64,000 nucleotides of DNA from Streptomyces xantholiticus (GCF_014651015.1 NZ_BMWB01000005.1:62001-126000), one strand, 5' to 3'. Shown: positions 41,493 through 51,836, counted from the stretch's first letter. Translations and numbers: made by a program. Notes: a model not told the origin generated them from the letters alone.

Positions 41493-42143
41493 ATGTCCCC
41501 GCGAAGCGCATCGGTCAATGAAGAGCTTCGTCGGCGTTCTCGCCAGCGGCTTCTGCAGGCGACGGTGGAGCTGGTCGACGAGCGCGGCTACGAGGCGACG
41601 ACACTCGGCGACATCGCCGACCGGGCGGGTTCCGCCCGTGGCCTGGTCTCGTACTACTTCCCCGGCAAGCGGCAGCTGCTGCAGTCGGCCGTGCACCGGC
41701 TGATGCATCTGACGCTCGAGGCGGCGCTGGTGCGCGAGCCGCGCACCGACGACGGCCGGGAGCTGCTGGCCCGGGCCATCGACGCGGTTCTCGGCCTGGC
41801 GGCCGACCACCCGATGCTGCTGCGCACCCACATGGCCGGGATCCTGCAGGCCGACGGTTTCGTGCAGTGCCCGGAACAGCAGCGGCTCGCCGCCCTGCTG
41901 CGGGACACGTTGGAGCGCTACGGGTCGCGGGACGTGGACACCGACTACCCGCTGCTGCGGGCGCTGCTGATGGGGGCGGTCTTCGCCGTGCTGCTGCCCG
42001 GCGTGCCGATGCCTCACGCACGGCTGCGGGCGGAGCTGTTCCAGCGGTACGGCCTGGACTGGGAGCTCGGCGTCCCGCCGGGCGGTCTCCCGCCCGGCGG
42101 AGCACCTGGTCACATGCCGGATCAGTCGTCGAAGCGGCCGTGA
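41493..42143 (+). CDS. TetR/AcrR family transcriptional regulator
   Basis: A 216-residue repressor with helix-turn-helix RLLQATVELVDERGYEATTLGDIADRAGSARGLVSYYFPGKRQLLQSAV (about residues 19-67). The C-terminal domain is helical (LLARAIDAVLGLAADHPMLLRTHMAGILQ) and ends in a Gly/Pro-rich tail. Start ATG 41493 follows GCAGGAG. An inverted repeat sits just upstream. Its end overlaps the convergent LVIVD gene by 22 bases. No obvious target gene is adjacent on the same strand. Confidence 0.92.
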   Translation: MSPRSASVNEELRRRSRQRLLQATVELVDERGYEATTLGDIADRAGSARGLVSYYFPGKRQLLQSAVHRLMHLTLEAALVREPRTDDGRELLARAIDAVLGLAADHPMLLRTHMAGILQADGFVQCPEQQRLAALLRDTLERYGSRDVDTDYPLLRALLMGAVFAVLLPGVPMPHARLRAELFQRYGLDWELGVPPGGLPPGGAPGHMPDQSSKRP

Positions 42144-43642
42144 CGGTCGAAGTAGTCGGGCTGCGTCTGCACATTGAGCTCGTGCATCCGCACCCGCTCG
42201 CCGGCGTCGGTCCGGCGGTCGTTGATCTTCAGGACGTCGAAGCCCTTGGCCATGTCGTTCGAGTAGATGTAGCCGTTGTAGTAGTACGCGGACCAGGAAC
42301 CACCGGTGGAGATGGTGGTGTCGCTCAGCGGGCCGCGCTCGAAGTGGGCGATCTCCTTCGGGTGGGCGGAGTCGGTGAAGTCCCAGACCGAGACTCCGCC
42401 CTGGTACCAGGCCTGGACCATGATGTCGCGGCCCCTGACCGGGATCAGCGAGCCGTTGTGGGCCACGCAGTTCTCGGTGTTCGCCTGGTGGCGCGGAATC
42501 TTGTAGTAGCTGCGGAAGACCAGCTTGCTCTTCCTCCCCTTGCCGACGATGTCGTAGATGCCGTCGGCGCCGCGGTTCGGACCGATCTCGGCGTTGCAGG
42601 TGGCCGCACCGCCACCGCCGAGCTCGTCGGTGAAGACGACCTTGTTCGCCTTCTGGTTGAAGGTGGCCGAGTGCCAGAACGCGAAGTTGACGTTGTCCTG
42701 GACGCGGTCGATGACCCTCGGCTGCTCCGGGTTCTCGATGTCGAGGAGGATGCCGTCGCCCATGCAGGCACCCGCGGCCAGGTCCTCGGAGGGCAGCACG
42801 GTGATGTCGTGGCAGCCGGTGGTCTTGGAGACGCCCGGATTGGTGGGCGAGCCCGGGTTGCCACCGCCGTCGGGCCCCTCGCCGGGGAACAGCACCGGGA
42901 AGTTCACGATCGCCGACTCCTCGGGCGACTCGCGCGGCACCTTGATGACGGAGATCCCGTCGTGCGGCGGCCGGCAGTCGGGGAAGGCGGCGTTGGGCGA
43001 GTACGAGGAGACGTACACGTAGACGTTCCGCCGCTCCGGCACCAGCGTGTGCGTGTGCGAGCCGCAGGCCGTCTCGACCGCCGCGACGTACTTCGGGTTG
43101 CGCTTGTCGCTGATGTCGAAGATCTTCATGCCCTCCCAGGACGACTTCTCCGTCGCCGGCTGGGTGGTGCTGTTGCAGGAGTTGTCGCTCCGTGAGGAGT
43201 CGGTGGACAGGAAGAGCAGATCACCGGAGACGCTGATGTCGTTCTGCGATCCCGGGCACAGGACCTGCGAAACGGTCCTGGGCTGCTTCGGGTTGCCGAT
43301 GTCGAAGATGCGGAAGCCGTCGTAGTTGCCGGCGAAGGCGTACCGGCCCTGGAATGCCAGGTCGGAGTTGGTGCCGGGCAGCGCATCCTTCGGGATGTTG
43401 GCCAGGTGCTCGATGTTGTCGCTGTGGACCACCTGGTCCACAGCGGGTATCTCGCCGTTCCGGATCGCCGACCGGGTCTGGGCGGCCTGGTCCGCGGATA
43501 CCTTCTCCCGGGCGGGGGCGTCACCCGGATCGGGTGTGGCGACCGCCGGGCCCGCCGCCAGCATCGTGGCGAGCAGTCCGGCCGCGGCGGCGGCGACACC
43601 CAGTCGTCTGCGCCGCACTCGGGTGGTGTGCAACAGGATCAC
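42122..43642 (-). CDS. Secreted LVIVD-repeat (beta-propeller-like) protein
   Basis: This 506-residue protein starts at GTG 43642 (GGGGAGGA upstream) with a Sec signal peptide: basic RVRRRR, a hydrophobic run LGVAAAAAGLLATMLAAG and a cleavage site near AVATPD. The mature part contains repeated FDIGNPKQPR, FDISDKRNPKYV, LDIENPEQPRVI and WDFTDSAHPKEI units, the LVIVD repeat pattern that builds a propeller. Many cysteines suggest disulfides outside the cell. It is divergent from a DUF305 lipoprotein gene, another extracytoplasmic protein. No enzymatic activity is assigned. Confidence 0.88.
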   Translation of the reverse strand: MILLHTTRVRRRRLGVAAAAAGLLATMLAAGPAVATPDPGDAPAREKVSADQAAQTRSAIRNGEIPAVDQVVHSDNIEHLANIPKDALPGTNSDLAFQGRYAFAGNYDGFRIFDIGNPKQPRTVSQVLCPGSQNDISVSGDLLFLSTDSSRSDNSCNSTTQPATEKSSWEGMKIFDISDKRNPKYVAAVETACGSHTHTLVPERRNVYVYVSSYSPNAAFPDCRPPHDGISVIKVPRESPEESAIVNFPVLFPGEGPDGGGNPGSPTNPGVSKTTGCHDITVLPSEDLAAGACMGDGILLDIENPEQPRVIDRVQDNVNFAFWHSATFNQKANKVVFTDELGGGGAATCNAEIGPNRGADGIYDIVGKGRKSKLVFRSYYKIPRHQANTENCVAHNGSLIPVRGRDIMVQAWYQGGVSVWDFTDSAHPKEIAHFERGPLSDTTISTGGSWSAYYYNGYIYSNDMAKGFDVLKINDRRTDAGERVRMHELNVQTQPDYFDRHGRFDD

Positions 43643-43693
43643 TGCGTCCTCCCCTGGTAGCCGTTCGTGGTTGAACGGTTCACGGACCCCGGC

Positions 43694-43721
43694 AGTATGT
43701 TGCCTAGCATGCACATTTCAA
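43694..43721 (-). promoter_or_regulatory. Candidate promoter of the LVIVD gene
   Basis: On the minus strand TTGAAA (complement of 43716-43721), a 16-base spacer, then CATACT (complement of 43694-43699). It lies about 50 bases upstream of the GTG start. Confidence 0.4.
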
Positions 43722-43821
43722 CAGATGGCAACCCGGACGAAATCGAGGTTTCTGATCAGTGACACATGCGCAGTAAGTGAGAACAGCCGTCCGAGAGGCG
43801 CGAGTTCACCAGGAGGTCCCC

Positions 43822-44490
43822 TTGTCGAACCGTCCATGGACCGCGCGACTTGGCAGCTCCGCCGCTGTCACGGCGGCCGCCGCGGCCGTACTGGCCCTGG
43901 GCGCCTGCGAGTCGGGGTCCGACGGCCCCGACAAGGCGGACGGTGCGGCCCGGCCGCCTTCCGTAGTGGCACCGGGGAAACCGGGCGAGCCGGCCAGGAC
44001 ACTGTCCCCGGAGGAGGCGGCCAGGGCTGCACCCGACGACAGCCCCAACTCGGCGGACTTCGGCTACGCGCAGATGATGATCGAACACCATGAGCAGGCG
44101 CTGGTGATGACCTCCCTCGTCCCCGACCGCGCGGCGTCGGCCCGGGTGAAGCGGCTCGCGGCGCGGATCGCCGCCGCACAGCAGCCGGAGGTCGACGCGA
44201 TGCGCGGCTGGTTGAAGAACAACGGCGGGGAGAAGCGGACGGGCGGCCCCGGGCACGACCACGGTGCGATGCCCGGGATGGCAACCGAAGCCCAGCTGGA
44301 GCAGCTGCGCGAGGCGGACGGCGGCGCCTTCGACGAGCTCTTCCTGAAACTCATGATCACGCATCACCAGGGGGCCGTCACCATGGCCGCCGATGTGCTC
44401 TTCGAGGGGAACAACGTCCAGGTCGAGGAGATGGCCAACGACGTGATCGCCCAGCAGACCGCGGAGATCGGCCGGATGCGGGAGATGTGA
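43822..44490 (+). CDS. DUF305 lipoprotein
   Basis: A 222-residue protein. TTG 43822 follows AGGAGG by 5 bases. The signal peptide ends in a lipobox LGAC (Cys29), so it is anchored to the outer face of the membrane. Two DUF305 repeats carry the His-rich metal-type motifs MMIEHHEQALVM and LMITHHQGAVTMA, with a GHDHGAMPGMA Met/His segment between them. DUF305 proteins have a ferritin-like helical fold and are often linked to copper or other metals. It is divergent from the LVIVD gene. Confidence 0.9.
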   Translation: MSNRPWTARLGSSAAVTAAAAAVLALGACESGSDGPDKADGAARPPSVVAPGKPGEPARTLSPEEAARAAPDDSPNSADFGYAQMMIEHHEQALVMTSLVPDRAASARVKRLAARIAAAQQPEVDAMRGWLKNNGGEKRTGGPGHDHGAMPGMATEAQLEQLREADGGAFDELFLKLMITHHQGAVTMAADVLFEGNNVQVEEMANDVIAQQTAEIGRMREM

Positions 44491-44600
44491 CGGACAGCGG
44501 GCGCGAAGCGGAGACACGCGCAGGACACCCGGGCGGGAGGCTCCCCAGCCGGGCACTGCGGTGCGATGCTGGAATTCCCCCCGCGGGAAGGAGCGCGCCC

Positions 44601-45971
44601 GTGCTTCGCATCGCCGTCGTCGGATCGGGCCCCAGCGGCGTCTACGCCGCCCAGGCCCTCGTCGAGCAGTCCGCCGTGCCCGACGTCCGGGTCCACATCC
44701 TGGACCGTCTCCCCTGCCCGTACGGCCTGGTGCGCTACGGGGTGGCTCCCGACCACGAGAAGATCAAGTCGCTGCAGAACAATCTGCGCACGGTACTCGA
44801 GGACGACCGGATCGAGTTCCTGGGGAACGTCGAGGTGGGCGCGCGGGGCCTCGGTCCGCAGAGGCTGCTGGAGCTCTACCACGCGGTGGTCTACTGCGTG
44901 GGGGCCGCCAGGGACCGCAGGCTCGGCATCCCCGGCGAGGACCTGCCCGGCAGCCACTCGGCCACCGACTTCGTCTCCTGGTACAGCGCCCACCCCGATG
45001 CCGCGCCGGAGCCCTTCACCCTCGGCGCGCGCACGGCCGTCGTCATCGGCGTCGGCAATGTGGCGGTCGACGTCGCACGCATCCTCGCGCGCGGCGCGGA
45101 CGAGCTGCGCGGCACGGACGTACCGGAGGATGCGCTGGGGGCGCTTGCGGCCAGCCGGGTGCGCGATGTGCACATGGTGGGCAGACGGGGACCGTCGGGA
45201 GCCAAGTTCACCACCAAGGAGCTGCGCGAGCTGGGCGCCCTGCCTTCGGCGGACGTCCTGGTGGACCCGGCCGACCTCGCCCTGGAGACCGCGTACGCCG
45301 ATCCGGCCGCCGTGCCCGCGATCGTGCGGCGCAATCTGACGGTCGTACGGGAGTGGGCCGCCCGGCCGCCGCAGGGCCGGCCGCGCCGTGTCCATGTGCG
45401 CTTCTTCCTCCGGCCGGTGGAGCTCCTGGAGCGTGACGGACGGGTGGGCGGGGTCTGCTTCGAGCGGACGGCGCCGGACGGCAGCGGCGGCGTACGCGGC
45501 ACCGGACGGTACGAGGTGATCGAGGCGCAGCTGGTGCTGCGGGCAGTGGGGTACCGGGGCGTGCCGACGGAGGGGCTGCCGTTCGACGCCGATCGCGGGG
45601 TGGTGCCGAATGCGGCAGGACGGGTGCTGCGTGAAGGGTCCTGTTCACCCGGCGAGTACGTGGCGGGGTGGATCAAGCGCGGTCCGACCGGAGTGATCGG
45701 TACCAACCGGCCGTGCGCCAAGGAAACCGTGAACTCACTGCTCGAGGACGCGGCGGCGCTCGGGCAGCGGCAGGTCGCCGCGGATCCGGAGGCCGCGTTG
45801 TGGGCGGCGGGGCACCGGCCGGTCAGGTGGCCGGGCTGGCTCGCGATCGAGGAAGCCGAGACGGCGCTGGGGCGCACGCTGGGCAGGCCGCGCGTCAAGA
45901 TCCCGGACTGGACGGGGCTGCTGGACGCGGCACAGGCAGCCGCTTCGGACCGCCCGGACGCAACCCGCTGA
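44601..45971 (+). CDS. fprA: Ferredoxin-NADP+ reductase, FprA type
   Basis: This 456-residue adrenodoxin reductase-like flavoprotein has the length of FprA. The FAD motif is IAVVGSGPSGVYAAQALVEQ, followed by DRLPCPYGLVRYGVAPDHEKIKS; the NADPH motif is VVIGVGNVAVDVARIL with VGRRGPSGAKFT. The closing WIKRGPTGVIGTNRPCAKETV is a family signature. It transfers electrons from NADPH to ferredoxins that serve P450s or other enzymes. Start GTG 44601 is preceded by GGGAAGGAG. No ferredoxin or P450 gene is adjacent. Confidence 0.93.
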   Translation: MLRIAVVGSGPSGVYAAQALVEQSAVPDVRVHILDRLPCPYGLVRYGVAPDHEKIKSLQNNLRTVLEDDRIEFLGNVEVGARGLGPQRLLELYHAVVYCVGAARDRRLGIPGEDLPGSHSATDFVSWYSAHPDAAPEPFTLGARTAVVIGVGNVAVDVARILARGADELRGTDVPEDALGALAASRVRDVHMVGRRGPSGAKFTTKELRELGALPSADVLVDPADLALETAYADPAAVPAIVRRNLTVVREWAARPPQGRPRRVHVRFFLRPVELLERDGRVGGVCFERTAPDGSGGVRGTGRYEVIEAQLVLRAVGYRGVPTEGLPFDADRGVVPNAAGRVLREGSCSPGEYVAGWIKRGPTGVIGTNRPCAKETVNSLLEDAAALGQRQVAADPEAALWAAGHRPVRWPGWLAIEEAETALGRTLGRPRVKIPDWTGLLDAAQAAASDRPDATR

Positions 45972-46007
45972 CCTGCTCGCGCCGGTCCCCGTTGCCCGGC
46001 CGGGGTG

Positions 46008-46388
46008 TCAGCGGCCGGCCAGCCGGCGCTCCTGGCTCTGTGCCGCTTCGAGCACCCGGTCGAGCAGGCCGGGGAACAGCGCGTCGAGGTCGTCCCGGCG
46101 CAGACCGTTCATCTTCGCCGTGCCCCGGTAGGTCTGGCGGATCACGCCGTTCTCGCGCAGCACGCGGAAGTGGTGGGTGGTCGTCGACTTCGTGACGGGC
46201 AGCTCGACGTCGGAACAGCTCAGATCGGCGTCGACGGCCGCCAGTTCGCGGACGACTCGCAGCCGCATGGGGTCGGCGAGGGCGTGGAGCACGTCCTCCA
46301 GGCGGATCTCGTCACGAGCCGGGTGGGCGAGCACTCGGGGGCTGGTCACGGTGGTCACGTCGGCTCCGCTTCGTCCGGGGGAACCCAT
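46008..46388 (-). CDS. ArsR-type winged-helix regulator
   Basis: A 126-residue regulator with the ArsR pattern LEDVLHALADPMRLRVVRELAAVDADLSCSDVELPVTKSTTTHHFRVLRENGVIRQTYRGTAKMNGLRRDDLDALFPGLL. Only one cysteine is present, so metal sensing through the classical CxC site is unlikely. Start ATG 46388 follows AGGAG. It is divergent from an Old Yellow Enzyme gene across a region with several CGTAGTT repeats; the usual role in this arrangement is repression of the flavoenzyme. Confidence 0.92.
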   Translation of the reverse strand: MGSPGRSGADVTTVTSPRVLAHPARDEIRLEDVLHALADPMRLRVVRELAAVDADLSCSDVELPVTKSTTTHHFRVLRENGVIRQTYRGTAKMNGLRRDDLDALFPGLLDRVLEAAQSQERRLAGR

Positions 46389-46390
46389 GG

Positions 46391-46463
46391 TACGAGACTC
46401 CTCGTAGTTCGGCGATCGACGTAGTTAGACGCCCCTCGTAGTTTGACATGTCCCGTACTACGA
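46391..46463. promoter_or_regulatory. ArsR operator array: three CGTAGTT repeats with 17-bp period
   Basis: CGTAGTT occurs at 46403, 46420 and 46437, exactly 17 bp apart. An inverted ACTACGA at 46457 pairs with the third copy, and TACGAG-ACTC-CTCGTA forms a 16-bp inverted repeat at 46391-46406 that covers the regulator's ribosome-binding site. The array separates the ArsR and flavoenzyme genes. Confidence 0.75.
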
Positions 46464-46513
46464 TGACTATCGCACGAGCACGCAAGCCGGCCCCGTACCG
46501 AATGGAGCCCCTC

Positions 46514-47588
<1,075 letters not shown>

Positions 47589-47592
47589 GCAC

Positions 47593-47673
47593 CGCGTCCG
47601 CACCGCCGACAAGTCGCGTCCGCGCCGCCCGCGTCCGCGCCGCCCCGAAGTCGCGTCTGCGCCACCGATGAGT
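47593..47673. repeat. Degenerate tandem repeats after the flavoenzyme gene
   Basis: Four copies of a CGCGTCYGCRCCRCC core start at 47593, 47615, 47630 and 47652; three are followed by a 7-base AGT-ending linker, giving periods of 22, 15 and 22 bases. The array starts 5 bases after the stop codon. It has no gene. Confidence 0.75.
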
Positions 47674-47803
47674 TCCGGCCCCGCGGGAGGTCTGTACTTC
47701 CATTGCCGGGCCGGACCGGGCGCAGAGCGTCCTGCCGGGCCACTGTCGGTGGCCGGGTGCAGACTGGCCCAACCGGGACAAAGGCGTCTGGAAGGAGCGG
47801 GCC

Positions 47804-48889
47804 ATGACCGATGTTCTTCTCACCGTGGGCACACGCAAAGGGCTCTTCATCGGCCGCAGGAGCGGCGGTGGCTGGGAGTTCACCGGCCCGCATTTCAATG
47901 CGCAGGCCGTCTACTCGATCGGTATCGACCGTCGCCGCGCCGTCCCGCGGCTGCTGGTCGGCGGCGACAGCGCCCACTGGGGCCCGTCCGTCTTCCACTC
48001 CGACGATCTGGGGAGGACCTGGGTCGAGCCGGAGAGGCCGGCGGTCAAGTTCCCCAAGGACACCGGTGCCTCGCTGGAGCGGGTCTGGCAGCTGCACCCG
48101 GCCACCGAGGCGGAGCCCGACGTGGTCTACGCGGGCACAGAGCCCGCGGCGCTCTTCCGCTCGGAGGACGGTGGCGAGAGCTTCGAGCTGGTCAGACCGT
48201 TGTGGGACCATCCGACGCGCTCGCAGTGGGTGCCCGGGGGCGGCGGTGAGGCCGTCCACACGGTGGTCACCGACCCGCGGGACCCGCGGGCCGTGACGGT
48301 GGCCGTGTCCACCGCCGGGGTGTTCCGCTCCCGTGACGGCGGCGAGAGCTGGGCACCGTCCAACCAAGGGGTGTCGGCGGTCTTCCTGCCCGACCCGAAT
48401 CCGGAATTCGGCCAGTGCGTCCACAAGATCGCTCAGGACGCTGTCGATCCGGACCGCCTCTATCTGCAGAACCACTGGGGCGTGTTCCGCAGCGACGACG
48501 CCGGGGCGAAGTGGACCGACATCGGGGCCGGACTGCCGTCCGACTTCGGCTTCGCGGTGGCCGCCCACCCGCACCGCGCGAACACCGCCTATGTCTTCCC
48601 GATCACCGCCGACTCCGACCGTGTCCCCGCCGGGCGCCGCTGCCGGGTCTACCGCACCGAGGACGCGGGCGAGAGCTGGCAGGCCCTTTCGGCCGGCCTT
48701 CCCGAGGGCGAGCACTTCGGCACGGTGCTCAGGGACGCCCTGTGCACCGACGATGCGGATCCTGCCGGGATCTACTTCGGCAACCGCAACGGCGAGGTGT
48801 ACGCGAGCGCGGACGACGGCGACAGCTGGGAGCTGCTGGCGTCGCACCTGCCCGATGTGCTGTGCGTGAGGGCGGCCGTCATGAAGTGA
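47804..48889 (+). CDS. Asp-box (BNR/sialidase-like) beta-propeller protein
   Basis: A 361-residue protein opening MTDVLLTVGTRKGLFIGR, with repeated Asp-box motifs S-x-D-x-G-x-(S/T/K)-(W/F): HSDDLGRTW, RSEDGGESF, RSRDGGESW, RSDDAGAKW, RTEDAGESW and ASADDGDSW. Six such units suit a sialidase/sortilin-type propeller. There is no signal peptide and no sialidase catalytic Arg triad that I can identify, so an enzymatic role is doubtful. Start ATG 47804 follows GGAAGGAG. Confidence 0.88.
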   Translation: MTDVLLTVGTRKGLFIGRRSGGGWEFTGPHFNAQAVYSIGIDRRRAVPRLLVGGDSAHWGPSVFHSDDLGRTWVEPERPAVKFPKDTGASLERVWQLHPATEAEPDVVYAGTEPAALFRSEDGGESFELVRPLWDHPTRSQWVPGGGGEAVHTVVTDPRDPRAVTVAVSTAGVFRSRDGGESWAPSNQGVSAVFLPDPNPEFGQCVHKIAQDAVDPDRLYLQNHWGVFRSDDAGAKWTDIGAGLPSDFGFAVAAHPHRANTAYVFPITADSDRVPAGRRCRVYRTEDAGESWQALSAGLPEGEHFGTVLRDALCTDDADPAGIYFGNRNGEVYASADDGDSWELLASHLPDVLCVRAAVMK

Positions 48890-49056
48890 CGCCCGAGCGC
48901 CCTCCAGGCGACGGGCCGGGCGTCGCCGGCGACGGGCCGGAACCGTTTCGTGCGCGCGGTGTCGGGCCCGCCCCATAGGATGCTGCCGCCGTACAGGTGA
49001 CCCGGCAACGGCCGGCGCCTGCTGGATTGACGACCAGCTCCTGGAGACAACCGCCC

Positions 49057-49734
49057 GTGACTGCACGACCGTTGAAGGAAATCGTCGAGGCGGGGTGGGC
49101 CGATGCGCTCGCCCCCGTGGCCGAACGCATCGCCGCCATGGGCGACTTCCTGCGTGCGGAGATCGCCGCCGGGCGCACCTATCTGCCGGCCGGGCAGCAT
49201 GTGCTGCGGGCCTTCCAGCAGCCGTTCGACGAGGTGCGGGTCCTGATCGTGGGCCAGGACCCCTACCCCACGCCGGGCCATGCCGTCGGCCTCAGCTTCT
49301 CCGTGGCGCCCGAGATCCAGCCCTGGCCCCCGAGCCTGGACAACATCTTCCGCGAGATGCACGCCGACCTGGGACACCCCCGGCCCGCCAGCGGGGACCT
49401 CACCCCCTGGACCGCTCAAGGGGTGCTGCTGCTGAACAGGGCGCTCACCACCGCGCCCCGCAAGCCCGGGGCGCACCGTGGCAAGGGCTGGGAAGAGGTC
49501 ACCGAGCAGGCGATCCGGGCGCTCGCCGCGCGGGGCAAGCCGCTGGTCTCCGTGCTGTGGGGGCGCGACGCGCGCAATCTGCGCCCGCTGCTCGGCGACC
49601 TGCCCGCCATCGAGTCGTCGCACCCCTCGCCCATGTCGGCGGACCGCGGCTTCTTCGGCTCGCGGCCCTTCAGCCGCGTGAACGACCTGCTGCTGCGCCA
49701 GGGCGCTCAGCCGGTCGACTGGCGGTTGCCGTGA
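49057..49734 (+). CDS. ung: Uracil-DNA glycosylase, family 1
   Basis: A 225-residue Ung. The water-activating motif GQDPYP (Asp68) and the uracil-stabilising loop [18 protein letters not shown] (His189) are complete, and [11 protein letters not shown] and [10 protein letters not shown] match family positions. It excises uracil from DNA in base excision repair. Start GTG 49057 follows CTGGAG. Its stop overlaps the GTG start of the next gene by 4 bases. Confidence 0.95.
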   Translation: MTARPLKEIVEAGWADALAPVAERIAAMGDFLRAEIAAGRTYLPAGQHVLRAFQQPFDEVRVLIVGQDPYPTPGHAVGLSFSVAPEIQPWPPSLDNIFREMHADLGHPRPASGDLTPWTAQGVLLLNRALTTAPRKPGAHRGKGWEEVTEQAIRALAARGKPLVSVLWGRDARNLRPLLGDLPAIESSHPSPMSADRGFFGSRPFSRVNDLLLRQGAQPVDWRLP

Positions 49735-50819
49735 GCTGGGTCCTCGGCGTCGACTCCGGCGGCTCCGGAGTACGGGCGGCGCTGGCCGAAGCCGGGGACC
49801 TTGCGGGCCCGCGGGCGGACGCCGGCCCGCCGGTGCGGGAGTACGCCGCGACCGCCAACTCGCGCGAACCCGTGCGGACGGGCGACGCCGGGATCGACGT
49901 CGCGCACATGCTGGAGCAGCTGGTACCCATGGCGCGGGACCTGTTGGAGCGGGCAGGTGCCGGCCCGCTGTCCGCCGTGGTGATCGGTGCGGCGGGCATG
50001 GGCACGCTGGGCGGACGGCTGCGCGCCGAGCTGCCTGCCGCGCTGGAGAGTGCGCTCGGCGTGCGGCGGCTCGGCCTGGCCGCCGACGCGGTCACGGCCT
50101 ATGCGGGGGCGCTGGGCTGCCGGCCCGGGGCGGTCGCGGCCGCCGGCACCGGAATGATCGCCCTGGGCACCGACCTCGCCGTCTGGCGCCGGGCCGACGG
50201 ATGGGGTCACCTGCTGGGCGACTGCGGAAGCGGCGCGTGGATCGGGAGAGCGGGCCTCGAGGCCGCGCTGCGCGCCCACGACGGCCGGCGAGGGGGCTCC
50301 ACGGTACTGCTGGAGCGTATGGAGTCGGTACTCGGCGCCGCCCCGGAGCTGCCGGGAATCGTGTACCCCCGCTCCGACCGGCCGGCGGTGCTCGCCGCCT
50401 TCGCACCTGAAGTCGCACGGTGCGCGGATCACGATCCGGTGGCAGCCGGCATCCTCGCGCGGGCCGCGGGCCACATCGCCGAGGCGGCCGCAGCGGTGTG
50501 CCCGTCGGCGGACGAAGCACCCGACGGCTGCGAAGTCGCCCTGACCGGCGGACTCCTCAAACTCGGCGAGCCGCTCCTTCGACCGCTGCGGGCCGAGCTG
50601 GCCGAGCAACTGCCCCATGCCCGTCAGGTGCCCGCGGACGGCGACCCGCTCTTCGGGGCGCTGCGCCTCGCCGCAGCCCTGGCCGCCGGTGACCTGCGCC
50701 TGCCGGTCCATCCGACACTGCTGCACGTACCGGACGGAACACGGCAAACCCACCGCAAGATCCAACCGGATAAAAAGGGACAGACGGCACTCCACCGCCC
50801 CCTCCCCGAACAGCCGTGA
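49731..50819 (+). CDS. BadF/BadG/BcrA/BcrD-family kinase (N-acetylglucosamine kinase-like)
   Basis: This 362-residue ASKHA-fold protein has phosphate-1 motif [15 protein letters not shown], middle motif VVIGAAGMG, the loop [34 protein letters not shown] and the adenosine motif [15 protein letters not shown]. This order is that of eukaryotic-like NAG kinases in the BadF group. It probably phosphorylates an amino sugar, but glucosamine or another substrate is possible. GTGA overlap couples it to ung, an odd functional pairing. The last 30 residues are basic and variable. Confidence 0.88.
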   Translation: MSWVLGVDSGGSGVRAALAEAGDLAGPRADAGPPVREYAATANSREPVRTGDAGIDVAHMLEQLVPMARDLLERAGAGPLSAVVIGAAGMGTLGGRLRAELPAALESALGVRRLGLAADAVTAYAGALGCRPGAVAAAGTGMIALGTDLAVWRRADGWGHLLGDCGSGAWIGRAGLEAALRAHDGRRGGSTVLLERMESVLGAAPELPGIVYPRSDRPAVLAAFAPEVARCADHDPVAAGILARAAGHIAEAAAAVCPSADEAPDGCEVALTGGLLKLGEPLLRPLRAELAEQLPHARQVPADGDPLFGALRLAAALAAGDLRLPVHPTLLHVPDGTRQTHRKIQPDKKGQTALHRPLPEQP

Positions 50820-50845
50820 CGACAAAACCAGTAGCATGCGGCGCC

Positions 50846-51766
50846 ATGAGCTCCCCCACTGGGCCCGCACCCGGCCTGCCTGTACGAATGCCGCGACCCC
50901 GCCAGTCCGGGCGACACCGCCGCCCGGAACCCGTGGCGGCTCCCGAGGGCGCACCCGCTCTCGTGCTCGCCGTGCCCGGCGCCACCGCGCCGACGACGCG
51001 CGGCTTGGCCGAAGAGGTCATAAGCATCGCCCGGTCCGAGCTGCCCGGCCTCGAGGTCGGCATCGGCTACCTCGACGGTGACGACGCCGAGTACCCCACG
51101 CTGGAGACCGTGCTCGCGCACACCGCCGCCCGGCGCACCGAGCGGTACGAGATCGCCAAGGCGGCGGGCCGTGAGGTGGCCGAGCCCGAGGGTCCCGCGG
51201 CGGTCGTGGTCCCGCTGCTGGCCGGCCCCGACAACGCGCTGATGCGGCGCATCCGGCAGGCCGTCGTGGACAGCCGCGCCGCCGCCGAGCTGACCGACGT
51301 CCTCGGCCCGCACCCGCTGCTCGCCGAGGCCGTGCACGTCCGCCTCTCCGAGGCCGGCCTGGCACGCGCCGACCGCGCCCGGCTGTTCACCGTGGCCACG
51401 GCGGCCGACGGCATCATCCTGGCGACCGTCGGCGGCGAAGAGGCCGTCCAGGCCGCGGGAATCACCGGCATGCTGCTCGCCGCGCGCCTGGCCGTGCCGG
51501 TGATGGCCGCCGCGATCGACCAAGAGGGCTCGATCGCCGCGATCGCCGAGCAGCTGCGCGCCTCCGGCTCCGCGCAGCTGGCGCTCGCCCCGTACCTGGT
51601 GGGACCCGAGCTGCCCGCGGGCCTGCTCGACGCCGCCGCCAAGGAGGCCGGCTGCGCGGCGGCGGAGGCGCTGGGGGCGTACCCGGCGATCGGCAAGCTG
51701 GTGCTGTCGCAGTACACGACCACGCTGGGGATTGCCCCGCAGGGGCAGGGTGCGCAGCCGCGCTGA
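50846..51766 (+). CDS. CbiX/SirB-like (sirohydrochlorin chelatase fold) protein lacking catalytic histidines
   Basis: A 306-residue protein with a variable 35-residue leader, then two tandem chelatase-like halves: [26 protein letters not shown]... and [20 protein letters not shown]... [16 protein letters not shown]. The pattern is that of CbiX/SirB, which insert cobalt or iron into sirohydrochlorin. However, the HGS motif is replaced by VPG, and the second histidine region (usually G-x-H) reads [13 protein letters not shown]. Metal insertion by the known mechanism therefore looks unlikely. It is followed by a strong terminator. Confidence 0.8.
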   Translation: MSSPTGPAPGLPVRMPRPRQSGRHRRPEPVAAPEGAPALVLAVPGATAPTTRGLAEEVISIARSELPGLEVGIGYLDGDDAEYPTLETVLAHTAARRTERYEIAKAAGREVAEPEGPAAVVVPLLAGPDNALMRRIRQAVVDSRAAAELTDVLGPHPLLAEAVHVRLSEAGLARADRARLFTVATAADGIILATVGGEEAVQAAGITGMLLAARLAVPVMAAAIDQEGSIAAIAEQLRASGSAQLALAPYLVGPELPAGLLDAAAKEAGCAAAEALGAYPAIGKLVLSQYTTTLGIAPQGQGAQPR

Positions 51767-51794
51767 CGCGGCCGGCGAGGAGCATCCACGCGTG

Positions 51795-51836
51795 GGGCCC
51801 GTGACGGGCGGCTTGTCCGCCCGTCACGGGCCCTTT
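51795..51836 (+). terminator. Intrinsic terminator after the CbiX-like gene
   Basis: A perfect 17-bp stem (GGGCCCGTGACGGGCGG against its complement) with a 5-base loop CTTGT, followed by TTT. It begins 29 bases after the stop and also lies beyond the end of the convergent lactonase gene. Confidence 0.85.
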
